Numbered from the stretch's first letter, positions 24,587-33,894 are shown. The stretch: DNA of 64,000 nucleotides from Lachnospiraceae bacterium (GCA_017473115.1 JAFUNC010000008.1:1-64000); one strand, 5' to 3'. Notes: a model not told the origin generated them from the letters alone. Program-made: numbers and translations.

Positions 24587-24630
24587 TAGAGTAAAAACAT
24601 TCGTACTATTGATTTTTAGAGTAAAAACAT
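24587..24630. promoter_or_regulatory. Tandem 14-bp direct repeats upstream of nifJ
   Basis: TAGAGTAAAAACAT occurs identically at 24587-24600 and 24617-24630, start-to-start 30 bp (about three helical turns). It lies in the gap between divergent nifJ and the CAP-domain gene. An exact 14-mer repeat in a 180-bp gap is unlikely by chance, so an operator or activator site is inferred. Confidence 0.5.
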
Positions 24631-24726
24631 ATAAAATAGTATCGTATATGCGAATCTGAAATGTAGGATTTGAAATTGGGAAAATGTATAATAGTACAAA
24701 GGAAATAAAATAATGGGGGTTATTTT

Positions 24727-25767
24727 ATGCGAAGAGTACAATTATGTATACTTCTATTGGCTTATATTTTTTCTCTGACTGCGTGTAAGGGGACTACGGA
24801 TATTTCTGAAAGTATGAGTGTTTCGGAAATTGTACCATCTGAAGTTTCATTAGAAATTTCAGAAACTTTTAATGAGTCAGAGTCGGAAACTGAATCGCAG
24901 GGTAATTCGGAAGAATATGTATCCGAAGAGAATGTTCCGGCTGAAGTTTCTTCAGAAGAAAACTTTTTAGAAGAAAGCAATTTGGAAGAAGAAAGTGTGT
25001 CTGAGGAACCGAAATTTACGGTTCAAGAATATAGGGCAAGTTTGTTCGCAAAGAAGGCAGTCAACGTACGTAAAGGTCCTTCCACGGATTATGAAAAAAT
25101 CGGTGGGTTAAATAAAGGTGAGCAAATCCAGGTTACAGGTATTGCGGATACCGGATGGTATCAGATTCAGTATAATGGTGAGGAAGCGTATGTTGCAGCG
25201 TCATATTTGCTTGATGAAGCATCTTATCAGGCAATGATTGCGGAAGAAGAAGCGGCTGCATTGGCAGCCCAGCAGGCGGCAGAACAGGCGGCAGCGGAAC
25301 AGGCGGCGGCAGAACAGGCAGCGGCAGAACAGGCAGCCCAGCAACAAGCGGCAGCGGAACAGGCAGCGGCACAGCAACAGGCACAGGGGGATTACAGAGC
25401 ACAGGTTGTGGCTTTGATGAATCAGGAAAGAGCCAATGCAGGAATTGGCGGAATCAGCCAAAATGCGGCGTTGGATGCAGTGGCACAACTTCGTGCACAG
25501 GAGATTGTGCAGAGTTTTTCGCATACAAGACCGGATGGTTCCAGTTGTTTTACTGCACTGGATCAGAGCGGTGTTGGATATATGACTGCGGGTGAAAATA
25601 TTGCAGCAGGATACGGCACACCGGCAGAAGTTATGAATGGCTGGATGAATTCAGAAGGTCATCGCGCCAATATTTTAAACGGTTCGTTCGGACAGGTTGG
25701 TATCGGATTTTATTCTGATCCCAATACACCTTACGGAACCTATTGGGTACAGGTTTTTACAAATTAA
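24727..25767 (+). CDS. SH3b- and CAP-domain lipoprotein
   Basis: A 346-residue secreted protein. The signal peptide ends in a lipobox-like SLTAC (Cys near residue 20). A Ser/Glu-rich linker follows, then a bacterial SH3 domain about 105-160 (VNVRKGPSTDYEKIGGLNKG) likely to bind cell wall, an Ala/Gln/Glu-rich linker of AAAEQ repeats about 175-220, and a C-terminal CAP/SCP domain. The CAP domain shows FSHTRPDGSSC, AGENIAAGYG and GWMNSEGHRANIL, the conserved His and Glu residues of the family. YkwD-like CAP proteins are common in spore formers but their activity is unclear. It is divergent from nifJ, and alaS follows after 35 bp. Confidence 0.88.
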   Translation: MRRVQLCILLLAYIFSLTACKGTTDISESMSVSEIVPSEVSLEISETFNESESETESQGNSEEYVSEENVPAEVSSEENFLEESNLEEESVSEEPKFTVQEYRASLFAKKAVNVRKGPSTDYEKIGGLNKGEQIQVTGIADTGWYQIQYNGEEAYVAASYLLDEASYQAMIAEEEAAALAAQQAAEQAAAEQAAAEQAAAEQAAQQQAAAEQAAAQQQAQGDYRAQVVALMNQERANAGIGGISQNAALDAVAQLRAQEIVQSFSHTRPDGSSCFTALDQSGVGYMTAGENIAAGYGTPAEVMNGWMNSEGHRANILNGSFGQVGIGFYSDPNTPYGTYWVQVFTN

Positions 25768-25802
25768 AAACATAGAAATAAAAAAACGCGGAGGTACGTA
25801 TT

Positions 25803-28496
25803 GTGAAAGCGTATGGAGTAAATGAATTACGAAAAATGTTTCTTGACTATTTTGAGCAGAAGGAACATTTGAGATTAAACAGTTTTTCGCTGGTTCCCAA
25901 GAATGATAAGAGTCTTCTCTTAATCAATTCAGGTATGGCACCTTTGAAACCTTATTTTACAGGGGCAGAAATTCCGCCCAAGAGCAGAATTACTACCTGT
26001 CAGAAGTGTATTCGTACCGGTGATATTGAGAACGTAGGTAAAACGGCGCGTCACGGTACCTTCTTTGAAATGTTGGGTAACTTCTCATTCGGAGATTATT
26101 TTAAGGAAGAAGCAATCGGTTATACATGGGAGTTTCTTACCGAAGTGGTAGGATTGGATAAGGATCGTCTTTATCCTTCCGTATTTGAAGAAGATGATGA
26201 AGCATTTGAAATTTGGAATAAAAAAATTGGTATCGCACCGGAACGTATTTTCCGTTTCGGACGTGCAGATAACTTCTGGGAGCATGGTGAAGGTGCCTGC
26301 GGTCCCTGTTCGGAAGTATACTATGACCGTGGTGAAAAGTACGGCTGCGGTAAGCCTGATTGTAAGGTCGGCTGTGAATGTGACAGATATATGGAAATCT
26401 GGAACGACGTATTTTCACAGTTTTATAATGATGGTAAGGGCAATTATACAGAACTTGAAAAGAAGAATATTGATACAGGTATGGGACTTGAGCGTCTTGC
26501 ATGTGTAGTGCAGGATGTAGATTCCATGTTTGACGTAGATACCATGAAAGCCTTAAGAGATCATGTATGTCGTCTCGCAGGTAAGCAGTATGGCGAAGAT
26601 TATCAGACAGACGTATCATTGCGTGTCGTAACTGACCATATCCGTTCTGTTACTTTTATGGTTTCCGACGGTATTATGCCGGAAAACAGCGGTTGCGGTT
26701 ATGTCATGAGAAGACTTCTTCGTCGTGCATGCCGTCACGGTAGAATCCTCGGTATTCAGGGTGCATTCCTTGCTGATTTGGCAGTAACCGTTATCGAAGG
26801 TTCTAAGGACGGATATCCTGAATTGGAAGAAAAGAAGGAATTCATCCTTAAGAATATTGCAAAAGAAGAAGAACAGTTTAATAAGACCATCGACCAGGGA
26901 CTTGCAATCCTTGCCAAGATGGAAGAAGATATGGTGAAAAAAGGTACAAAGGTGCTTTCCGGTGAGGATGCATTTAAGTTATATGATACCTTTGGTTTCC
27001 CTATCGACTTAACCATCGAAATTCTGGAAGAAAAAGGCTTTACTTATGATGAAGAGGGCTTTGAAAAGGCAAAGGCAGAAGCAAAGGCACAGTCTAAGGG
27101 AACTTACGTTGGTGCCGAGCATATGGCTGGCCGTGCTAAGAACGTATACGATGATTTGGATTTGAATTTAGAAACCAAATATGTAGGTTATACAGAAAGT
27201 TCATGCGGTGCAAAGATTACCGCATTAACCACAGATGCATCTGCAGATGATGCTAAGGTAACAGATGTTCTTACAGAAGGACAGAAGGGTACTGTAGTTT
27301 TGGATACAACCTGTATGTACGGAACCATGGGTGGTCAGCTTGGTGATGCAGGTATTATTTCTACCAAGGACGGTGAATTTACCGTTACCGAAACCATTCA
27401 TTTAACCGGTGCTAAAATGGGACATGTTGGTTATGTATCCCGCGGTGAAGTAAAGGTTGGAGAAGAAGCACTTGTAACCGTTGACGAAGATAAGCATGCG
27501 GCTACCTGTAAGAACCACTCAGCAACCCACCTTTTACAGAAAGCATTAAAGACAGTGCTTGGTAATCACGTAGAGCAGAAGGGTTCTTTGGTAACTCCTG
27601 ACCGCTTACGTTTCGACTTCTCGCACTTTGAGGCTATGACTGCAGAACAGATTGCAGAAGTGGAAGCACTTGTAAATAAAGAAATTGCTCTGGGCTTACC
27701 TGTTATTACAGATGAGATGAGCATTGCGGACGCAAAGAAGACCGGTGCTATGGCATTGTTCGGCGAGAAATACGGCGAAAGCGTACGTGTTGTAAGTATG
27801 GGTAAAACAGATGCTGACACCATCGAAGATGCATTTAAGGATGCATTCTCCGTGGAACTTTGCGGTGGTACCCATGTAAGCAATACATCTACCATTCAGT
27901 CTTTTAAACTTTTATCCGAATCCGGCGTAGCAGCAGGTGTAAGACGTATTGAAGCGTTAACCGGTGAAGGCGTACTTGCATATTATGCAGACTTAGAGAA
28001 GAAACTTAACAAAGCAGCAGAACTTCTTAAGACTACAACCGATAAGGTAGAAGAAAGAATCGCTCATTTATTGGCTGACAACAAGACTCTTGCTTCCGAG
28101 AACGAATCCTTAAAGAGCAAGGCTGCTAAGGATGCATTGGGCGATGTAATGAACAATGTAAAAGAAGTAAAAGGCGTGAAATTACTGGCAACCAAGGTTT
28201 CCGGCGTTGAAATGAACGGACTCCGTGATTTGGGTGACCAGTTAAAAGAAAAACTCGATGAAGGTGTTGTTGTTTTAATTTCCGACAAAGACGGCAAGGT
28301 GAATATGATTGCCATGGTAACCGATGGCGCTATGAGCAAGGGCGCACATGCAGGTAACTTAATCAAAGGTATTGCGGCACTTGTTGGCGGCGGTGGCGGC
28401 GGAAGACCGAATATGGCTCAGGCCGGCGGTAAGAATCCTGCAGGAATTGATGCAGCAATTGCGGCGGTAGAAGAAGTTCTTGCAGGCCAGTTATAG
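25803..28496 (+). CDS. alaS: Alanyl-tRNA synthetase
   Basis: This class II enzyme charges tRNA-Ala. The 897-residue protein has the catalytic core (INSGMAPLKPYFTG, RHGTFFEMLGNFSFGDYF), the tRNA-recognition helices, the editing domain with zinc ligands HSATHLL and CGGTHVSNT, a coiled coil about 715-760, and the C-Ala domain with a polyglycine GGGGGGRPNMAQAGG. GTG start at 25803 has GGAGG 8 nt upstream, and MKAYGVNELRKMFLDYF is the usual AlaS opening. Codon choice looks biased toward highly expressed genes. The leader is too short for a T-box. Confidence 0.97.
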   Translation: MKAYGVNELRKMFLDYFEQKEHLRLNSFSLVPKNDKSLLLINSGMAPLKPYFTGAEIPPKSRITTCQKCIRTGDIENVGKTARHGTFFEMLGNFSFGDYFKEEAIGYTWEFLTEVVGLDKDRLYPSVFEEDDEAFEIWNKKIGIAPERIFRFGRADNFWEHGEGACGPCSEVYYDRGEKYGCGKPDCKVGCECDRYMEIWNDVFSQFYNDGKGNYTELEKKNIDTGMGLERLACVVQDVDSMFDVDTMKALRDHVCRLAGKQYGEDYQTDVSLRVVTDHIRSVTFMVSDGIMPENSGCGYVMRRLLRRACRHGRILGIQGAFLADLAVTVIEGSKDGYPELEEKKEFILKNIAKEEEQFNKTIDQGLAILAKMEEDMVKKGTKVLSGEDAFKLYDTFGFPIDLTIEILEEKGFTYDEEGFEKAKAEAKAQSKGTYVGAEHMAGRAKNVYDDLDLNLETKYVGYTESSCGAKITALTTDASADDAKVTDVLTEGQKGTVVLDTTCMYGTMGGQLGDAGIISTKDGEFTVTETIHLTGAKMGHVGYVSRGEVKVGEEALVTVDEDKHAATCKNHSATHLLQKALKTVLGNHVEQKGSLVTPDRLRFDFSHFEAMTAEQIAEVEALVNKEIALGLPVITDEMSIADAKKTGAMALFGEKYGESVRVVSMGKTDADTIEDAFKDAFSVELCGGTHVSNTSTIQSFKLLSESGVAAGVRRIEALTGEGVLAYYADLEKKLNKAAELLKTTTDKVEERIAHLLADNKTLASENESLKSKAAKDALGDVMNNVKEVKGVKLLATKVSGVEMNGLRDLGDQLKEKLDEGVVVLISDKDGKVNMIAMVTDGAMSKGAHAGNLIKGIAALVGGGGGGRPNMAQAGGKNPAGIDAAIAAVEEVLAGQL

Positions 28497-28568
28497 TTTT
28501 AAAATATGTAACCCTATATTTGAACAACCTTAATTTTCCAATATTTTTAACGGGTTTCAAAAAAAAGG

Positions 28569-28596
28569 TTGACGAATGCAAATTTTATGATATAAT
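28569..28596 (+). promoter_or_regulatory. Promoter of rpsU
   Basis: TTGACG (28569-28574), a 16-bp spacer, and extended TGA-TATAAT (28591-28596). It predicts a leader of about 65 nt before rpsU. Confidence 0.8.
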
Positions 28597-28667
28597 CTAT
28601 TTTGTGCAATTTAGAAGTACCCGAACAGTCAGTGCACAATTTAGGACTGGGAGGAGGGTGAGTGTAG

Positions 28668-28844
28668 ATGTCTAGAGTAGAAGTAAAAGAAAACGAATCT
28701 TTGGATAGCGCATTGCGTCGTTTCAAGAGAAGTTGTGCTAAAGCAGGTATCCAGCAGGAAATCCGTAAGAGAGAGCACTACGAGAAACCTAGCGTAAAGC
28801 GTAAAAAGAAATCCGAAGCAGCTAGAAAGCGCAAATTTAACTAA
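28668..28844 (+). CDS. rpsU: 30S ribosomal protein S21
   Basis: A 58-residue basic protein read directly from the sequence: [20 protein letters not shown], then [20 protein letters not shown] and a Lys/Arg-rich tail ending KRKFN. This is the standard S21 pattern for the small-subunit protein near the anti-Shine-Dalgarno region of 16S rRNA. A strong GGGAGGAGG site precedes the ATG. It has its own promoter and terminator, so it is monocistronic here. Confidence 0.95.
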   Translation: MSRVEVKENESLDSALRRFKRSCAKAGIQQEIRKREHYEKPSVKRKKKSEAARKRKFN

Positions 28845-28855
28845 TTAAAATTAAG

Positions 28856-28884
28856 GAACCATCGCAGATGCGGTGGTTCTTTTT
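28856..28884 (+). terminator. Terminator after rpsU
   Basis: A 10-bp hairpin GAACCATCGC / GCGGTGGTTC (one T-G pair) is followed by TTTTT. Confidence 0.85.
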
Positions 28885-28914
28885 ATGTATCGTATTGTTG
28901 CATAAAAAGTAAAA

Positions 28915-28946
28915 GAAACCGGATACATCAGAAACCGGTTTCTTTT
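28915..28946. terminator. Bidirectional terminator
   Basis: GAAACCGG / CCGGTTTC arms lie 12 nt apart, with T runs reading outward on both strands. The element lies between convergent rpsU and the PD-(D/E)XK gene and can serve both. Confidence 0.75.
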
Positions 28947-28963
28947 GCAAAAAATAATGAGAA

Positions 28964-29864
28964 TTAATTAGAATATTTATCAAGATAATCTTTGGATTCC
29001 TCGGGGGATAAAGAGAAATTAGACATGAGTTCATCAAGGATGTTGTCGTCAGCAGCATTGTATTTTTTGAGGGAAGAAATAAGAATGTGAATAGCATTTT
29101 CACGTTCTTCTCTGCGCCCTTCCTCTCTACCTAATTTCTTGTTATAATCATCCCATTCCCACGATTTCATATATTCTAAATTCAACTCCCTTCCGTTCCT
29201 TGATACGGTCAACCATATGATGTAAGGATTCAATGTCCGGATTGGTGACATTGTCCGTAGTGGATTGCTCAAAGTATTTTAACATATCCATAAGCTCTTT
29301 TCTAGGGTTTCCCGCTTTGCCTTTGGTATAAAGTATCATTTTTAGCGCTCCATCATTGTATTTGATAGACGGGTCTTCTTTTATCATATTTTGCATGGTA
29401 TAGGCACATCTGTCTTGCCCGAAGGGGGCATAAGGTAAAATAAAAATAACCACGACATTGGGGAGTTTATCATAACCTTCTCCGATGCGAAGTAAGCCTG
29501 CATCAATTAGGGCATGATAGTAGCGCATTCTCTTTGGTAACGTATCAACTTCATAGGTTTGATTCGGCTCGATATCATAGATGTCCGGTGCGATGTCTGC
29601 ATCAATAGCATCGCAATCTGAGACTTCTTCCAGGTAGGCATCCATGCGGATTCCGTGATTGTCCGTGTCGGGACCTAAAATGTTCTTTTGGGGAGTAATC
29701 TTAACATGTCTTACTTCTTTGTTAAGGATTGTCTTTAGTAGAATGCGACAGAATTCTTCGCCGTTTTCCTTATCCGCAAGCATCTCATGGAAGAGAAAAT
29801 TATCGATGAGATTCAATTCGGATAAGGGGCGAAAATGTCTGTTTGTAGTATGCGCCATAGGCAT
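28964..29864 (-). pseudogene. Frameshifted Rpn/PD-(D/E)XK nuclease family transposase
   Basis: The first part (29864 to 29148) encodes a 238-residue protein starting MPMAHTTNRHFRPLSELNLI. It has the family blocks NFLFHEMLADKENGEEFC, ILNKEVRHVKI, the nuclease D in GIRMDAYLEE, YEVDTLPKRMRYYHALID and VVVIFILPYAPF. It stops early after GVEFRIYEIVGMG. A second frame continues NLEYMKSWEWDDYNKKLG, then REEGRREERENAIHILIS, the usual C-terminal tail of this family, to 28964. Joining the frames needs one skipped base near 29180, so a 1-nt insertion (or 2-nt loss) is inferred. These genes are abundant in Lachnospiraceae genomes; their relation to transposition is weakly established. It could be a sequencing error. 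Confidence 0.75.
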
Positions 29865-30221
29865 TTTCTCCTTCTAAAAATATTATGCAGATTGTTATAT
29901 GCGAAGAAGTACTTTTATTTGTTTGATTACACACAAAAAGAGCATAAAACAAATCTTTATCCAAGTGAATTCGTGAAAAAATTGATTTGAGTCAGAACAG
30001 TCAGAAGTAGAGAATGCTACATAGTAAATGACTTGTGTAATCAATATATTATATTTTAGCAGTTAATGCAAGAAGATTTCATCGCGCAAATTAGGATAAA
30101 ATATAAATGAAGTGATTTTGTTCATTTGAATGAAGTAAAAATACTGAATCGCCTTGACATTCGCAATATATATATATAATGGTTTTCACTAAATTTTATA
30201 TGTAAAAGGAGGACAAAATAC
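29865..30221. other. AT-rich intergenic region with an 11-bp inverted repeat
   Basis: No gene is supported. A perfect inverted repeat TTGATTACACA (29923-29933) and TGTGTAATCAA (30034-30044) encloses 100 bp with no open frame. A promoter-like pair for the next gene lies at its 3' end. Confidence 0.4.
30154..30180 (+). promoter_or_regulatory. Probable promoter of the 30222 lipoprotein
   Basis: Consensus TTGACA (30154-30159) and TATAAT (30175-30180) are both perfect, but the spacer is 15 bp. They are embedded in a TATATATA run that allows other registers. Confidence 0.5.
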
Positions 30222-30944
30222 GTGAAAAAATTAGTGGCAATATTGGTTGTGGCTGTGTCATGTATAGTAATGTTTACAGGTTGCGCAGTTGAAGAAGAAA
30301 ATATAGGAGGTTCAAGTGAAGTTGAAGTAGAAAATAGTGAGTTGAGTGAAGTGAACAGTGAAGAAGAAACGGAATCTGTTCAAGCAGAGGCTGATGTTAT
30401 AATGTATTCTGCTGATGAAGTCATGACTCATATAGATACGTTGATTGGACAGTTTCCGTATAATAATTCTGAACATATCAAAGCCTTGGTGATTGCGGCA
30501 AATTTGGATTATATCGCAGAAGAAGATTTAAATACTCTTCTTAGTACCTATGGATATAGTATAGATGAATTGGCAGTTGTATATGATGAATGCATTCTTG
30601 ATAATGCTGCGGCTTTGCAAAAATCTGTAGACTACAGCCAAGGAGATGTTAATACATTGGCGGATGTAGATACTTATGCCAATAGGATCACTTTAGAAAC
30701 TGCTATGTTGAATGATTATGATAAAGAAATTGCGAAGTGGTATGATGATATGATGGTAAACTATTCGGTTGGTAGCGCTATATCAGATGCTAACAAAGAT
30801 CTTTACCATGCCATGCAAAATATTGATAATAATATATCAAGTGCAGAGCGGGTAATGTATACATATACATCAGGTGTGTGTACAAATGATATAACTTATT
30901 ATATAGAGTACCTTGATAATCCCTTTGTGAATTATAGTAAATAA
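30222..30944 (+). CDS. Hypothetical lipoprotein
   Basis: A 240-residue protein not assigned to a family. The signal peptide is MKKLVAILVVAVSCIVMFTG followed by Cys (lipobox FTGC), then an acidic Ser/Glu linker to about residue 60. The rest is a mainly helical acidic domain with few basic residues. A GTG start at 30222 follows AAAGGAGG. Base composition is more AT-rich than neighbouring genes, which might reflect recent acquisition. It stands alone between a decayed transposase-family gene and an ABC operon. Confidence 0.65.
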   Translation: MKKLVAILVVAVSCIVMFTGCAVEEENIGGSSEVEVENSELSEVNSEEETESVQAEADVIMYSADEVMTHIDTLIGQFPYNNSEHIKALVIAANLDYIAEEDLNTLLSTYGYSIDELAVVYDECILDNAAALQKSVDYSQGDVNTLADVDTYANRITLETAMLNDYDKEIAKWYDDMMVNYSVGSAISDANKDLYHAMQNIDNNISSAERVMYTYTSGVCTNDITYYIEYLDNPFVNYSK

Positions 30945-31016
30945 GCAGACTGTCTATTCCTAATTATTAAGTATCAATAAAAATTTGTCATATCACAATT
31001 TTAATAAAATATTTAT

Positions 31017-31066
31017 TATAGCACAGCAAGAGAAAACAATCCCCCCTTGCGTTCTCTTTTATCCGG
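31017..31066. repeat. Short element sharing ends with the 20862 palindrome
   Basis: ATAGCACAGCAAGAG, present at the left edge of the palindrome near 20854, recurs here. CTTGCGTTCTCTTTTA matches that element's right end CTTGCGTCCTATTTA. The interior is only about 15 nt. GCAAG/CTTGC and AAGAGAA/TTCTCTT can pair. It may be a deleted copy or a related terminator-like repeat. The remainder of 30945-31272 shows only AT-rich sequence and the promoter at its end. Confidence 0.45.
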
Positions 31067-31200
31067 TCAAATCGACCCAATTTTTAAAATTTTAGCAAAA
31101 TGTACAAATTGACAGGAAAGGTGGGAGAGGCCTATCGAAATCTTATGATTATTCTTGGGATTGCGTATCCACAGAAAAAAGAAAATTAATCTATTTATAC

Positions 31201-31229
31201 TTGCAAATAGATATCATATTTGTTAAAAT
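31201..31229 (+). promoter_or_regulatory. Promoter of the peptide/nickel ABC operon
   Basis: TTGCAA (31201-31206), a 17-bp spacer, and extended TGT-TAAAAT (31224-31229), 43 bp upstream of the binding-protein gene. Confidence 0.55.
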
Positions 31230-31272
31230 GTAGCCGAAAAAATAAATATTTTTAGAAGAAAGGAAAAGTAAA

Positions 31273-32802
31273 ATGAAAAAAAGAAGATTATTAGCAAGTC
31301 TTCTTCTGATGATTTTACTCACAAGTACTGTTGCACTGAGCGGATGCTCAGGTGATAAGGAGAATTCCTCTTCATCGATCACCATCGGAATTCCTCAGGA
31401 CATTGAGGACAGTCTTGACCCCCACGATATGTTGGCGGCAGGAACCAAGGAAATCTTTTTCAATGTCTACGAAGGTTTGTATAAGGCAGATTCCGAAGGT
31501 AATTTAGTGCCCGCAGTAGCAAGTGGTGTGGAAATTTCAGAAGACGGACTGACCTATACCTTTACGGTTAAGGAAGGTGTGAAGTTCCATAACGGAAATT
31601 TAGTTACGGCGGAGGATATCAAATATTCAGTTGAAAAATTCGCCGATATTGAGGGTGGTGCGCCTTCGATAGCGGCGTTTTCTAATATTAAGGCTGTAGA
31701 AATTACGGAAGATGGTGCGGTAGCAATTAAACTTGCACAGCCGGACAGTGATTTTCTTACAATGTTGTCCACTATTGAGGCAGCGATTATTCCTGCAGAC
31801 AATGCAGACCCGGATGCCAATGCCATTGGTACCGGCCCTTACAAGTATGTATCACGTTCCCCTTTGACCAATGTAAAAATGGAACGTTTCGATGATTACT
31901 GGGGTGAAAAGGCCCATATTGAAAAGGTTACTTTTAAAATATGTGCAAATGCGGATACCATTGCCATGGAATTAAACGGTGGTTCCATTGATATGTTCTC
32001 AAGATTGACCACTGCCCAGATGGCAGAACTTGATATGGAAAAATACAATGTGTTGGAAGGTAATATGAACCTTGTACAGGCCTTGTATTTAAACAATGAT
32101 TTTGAACCTTTTAGCGATGTACGCGTGCGTCAGGCGCTTTGTTATGCAGTAAACCGCGAAGAAGTATTGGATTTTGTATCGGACGGTAAGGGAACCATTA
32201 TCGGAACCAGTATGATTCCGGCTTTTGGTAAGTATTATGATGAAAGTCTTTCGGAGATGTATCCTTATGACGTGCAGAAGGCCAAAGACCTTTTGGCAGA
32301 GGCTGGTTATGCGGATGGTTTTACTTTTAGCATTACAGTGCCTTCCAACTATCAGCAGCACGTAGATACCGCTCAGGTCATTGCGGAACAGTTAAAAGAT
32401 GTGAATGTTACTGCGGAAATTCAGTTGGTGGACTGGAATACCTGGTTAAGCGAAACTTACAGCAACCGCAATTATGAAGCTACCGTAATCGGTGTAGATG
32501 CACCTCAGCTTACGGCGACGGCCTTTTTGGACCGTTTCGTGAGTACGGCAGGAGATAACTTCGTAAATTATAAAAACGCGGATTATGACGTGGCTTTTGC
32601 AAATGCTATGGCAACTACGGACGAAGCGCAGAAGGTTGTGTATTTTAAGGAATGTGAGACCTATCTTGCAAAGGATGCGGCAAATGTATATATTCAGGAC
32701 TTACCCGAATTTACCGCATTGAATAAGAAGTATGCCGGATACGAGTTTTATCCGATGTACGTAATGGATGTGTCTAAGATTTATATTGTGGATGCAGAGT
32801 AA
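31273..32802 (+). CDS. Peptide/nickel-type ABC transporter substrate-binding lipoprotein
   Basis: A 509-residue extracytoplasmic solute-binding protein of family 5 (SBP_bac_5). The signal peptide ends in a lipobox ALSGC (Cys near 26), so it is membrane-anchored. The family signature lies around residues 85-120: EISEDGLTYTFTVKEGVKFH followed by NGNLVTAEDIKYSVEKF. FSDVRVRQALCYAVNREEV is another conserved block. It heads an operon with two permeases and two ATPases, a complete DppABCDF-type importer. Substrate may be peptides, nickel chelates or another small molecule. Confidence 0.93.
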   Translation: MKKRRLLASLLLMILLTSTVALSGCSGDKENSSSSITIGIPQDIEDSLDPHDMLAAGTKEIFFNVYEGLYKADSEGNLVPAVASGVEISEDGLTYTFTVKEGVKFHNGNLVTAEDIKYSVEKFADIEGGAPSIAAFSNIKAVEITEDGAVAIKLAQPDSDFLTMLSTIEAAIIPADNADPDANAIGTGPYKYVSRSPLTNVKMERFDDYWGEKAHIEKVTFKICANADTIAMELNGGSIDMFSRLTTAQMAELDMEKYNVLEGNMNLVQALYLNNDFEPFSDVRVRQALCYAVNREEVLDFVSDGKGTIIGTSMIPAFGKYYDESLSEMYPYDVQKAKDLLAEAGYADGFTFSITVPSNYQQHVDTAQVIAEQLKDVNVTAEIQLVDWNTWLSETYSNRNYEATVIGVDAPQLTATAFLDRFVSTAGDNFVNYKNADYDVAFANAMATTDEAQKVVYFKECETYLAKDAANVYIQDLPEFTALNKKYAGYEFYPMYVMDVSKIYIVDAE

Positions 32803-32866
32803 AAGATATTAGAAATAAAATTGTGTAAAAGATTGAATATGTAATAAAACAGAAAGGAGGCCCAAG

Positions 32867-33823
32867 ATGGCGAAGTACATGTTAAAAAAAGTATTGATGC
32901 TTGTACTGACCCTTCTTGCGGTCTCTTTTGTGGTGTTTGCAGCCTTTTCCATTCTGCCCGGAGATCCGGCTTTGCAGAAACTGGGCACGGAAGCAACGCC
33001 GGAGAAATTAGAGGCTTTAAGAGAAGAGATGGGACTAAATGCACCGTTTTTTGTAAGATACGGCAAGTGGCTTCTTGGTATGCTTACCTTTGATTTTGGC
33101 AAGTCCTATTCTTATTCCATGAGTGTTACGGATTTAATCGGAGATAAAATTTTTATTAATTTTACGATGTCGGCCTTAGCCCTTGTGATTGTGTGCGCGG
33201 TGTCCATTCCGTTGGGAATTTACACGGCGAAACGCGTGGGTGGCGTGGTTGATAAAATTTTTATAGTAATTAACCAGTTGTTTATGTCCGTACCGCCGTT
33301 TCTTTTGGGGCTTCTTTTAACGTTTGTATTTGGCTTGACCTTCCGTTTATTTACGCCGGGAGGATATATCGATTATCATGATAATTTTATTGGATTTGTG
33401 GGATACCTTATTTGTCCGGCGATTGCCATTGCTTTGCCCAAATGTGCCATGTGTATCCGCCTTTTAAAAGCGAATATCTTGGAAGAGGCGAAAAAGGATT
33501 ATGCAAGAACGGCTTATAGTCGCGGAAACAGTACCACAAGTATGTTGTACCGACATATTCTGCAGAATGCCATTATGCCTACGATAACATTTATCGGAAT
33601 GGTAGTGGCAGATATGATTGCGTCAGGTATTATCATTGAGCAGGTATTCGGTATTCCCGGGCTCGGAAGAAGCCTTTTATCAGCCATATCTACGAGAGAT
33701 TATCCCGTAGTGATGGCTATTGTAATGTTGATAGCGGCAGGAATTGTAATCATCAGTACGGTAACTGATTTGATTTATGCCTGGGTAGACCCAAGAGTCA
33801 GGGTGACCGGGGAAAGCGAGTAA
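32867..33823 (+). CDS. ABC transporter permease (DppB/NikB-like)
   Basis: A 318-residue permease with six predicted membrane segments. The N-terminal FxxFSILPGDPA block is typical of the OppB/DppB group. The EAA loop is near residue 205 (KKDYARTAYSRGNSTTSML), where the ATPase docks, and FGIPGLGRSLLSAISTRDYP is a conserved C-terminal block. The strong site AAAGGAGG precedes the ATG. It pairs with the following permease to form the channel. Confidence 0.93.
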   Translation: MAKYMLKKVLMLVLTLLAVSFVVFAAFSILPGDPALQKLGTEATPEKLEALREEMGLNAPFFVRYGKWLLGMLTFDFGKSYSYSMSVTDLIGDKIFINFTMSALALVIVCAVSIPLGIYTAKRVGGVVDKIFIVINQLFMSVPPFLLGLLLTFVFGLTFRLFTPGGYIDYHDNFIGFVGYLICPAIAIALPKCAMCIRLLKANILEEAKKDYARTAYSRGNSTTSMLYRHILQNAIMPTITFIGMVVADMIASGIIIEQVFGIPGLGRSLLSAISTRDYPVVMAIVMLIAAGIVIISTVTDLIYAWVDPRVRVTGESE

Positions 33824-33894
33824 GGAAGTAAAAGTTATATAACTTATAAAGTATGTCCGGAAATTTGGTCATATAAAAACGAGGGAAGAAAACA

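Noticed and set aside
25262-25385. Short repeats in the CAP-domain gene as a possible CRISPR or VNTR array
   Set aside because: They are Ala/Gln/Glu codon repeats inside a coding linker with no spacers; coding low complexity explains them.
25768-25802. T-box leader for alaS (and likewise for glyS, 58595-58692)
   Set aside because: Both gaps are too short for a T-box and lack the conserved T-box sequence.
28964-29272. 102-aa minus-strand open frame as an independent gene
   Set aside because: Only its C-terminal part is family-like and it continues the frameshifted PD-(D/E)XK gene; its N-terminal part is out-of-frame translation of that gene.
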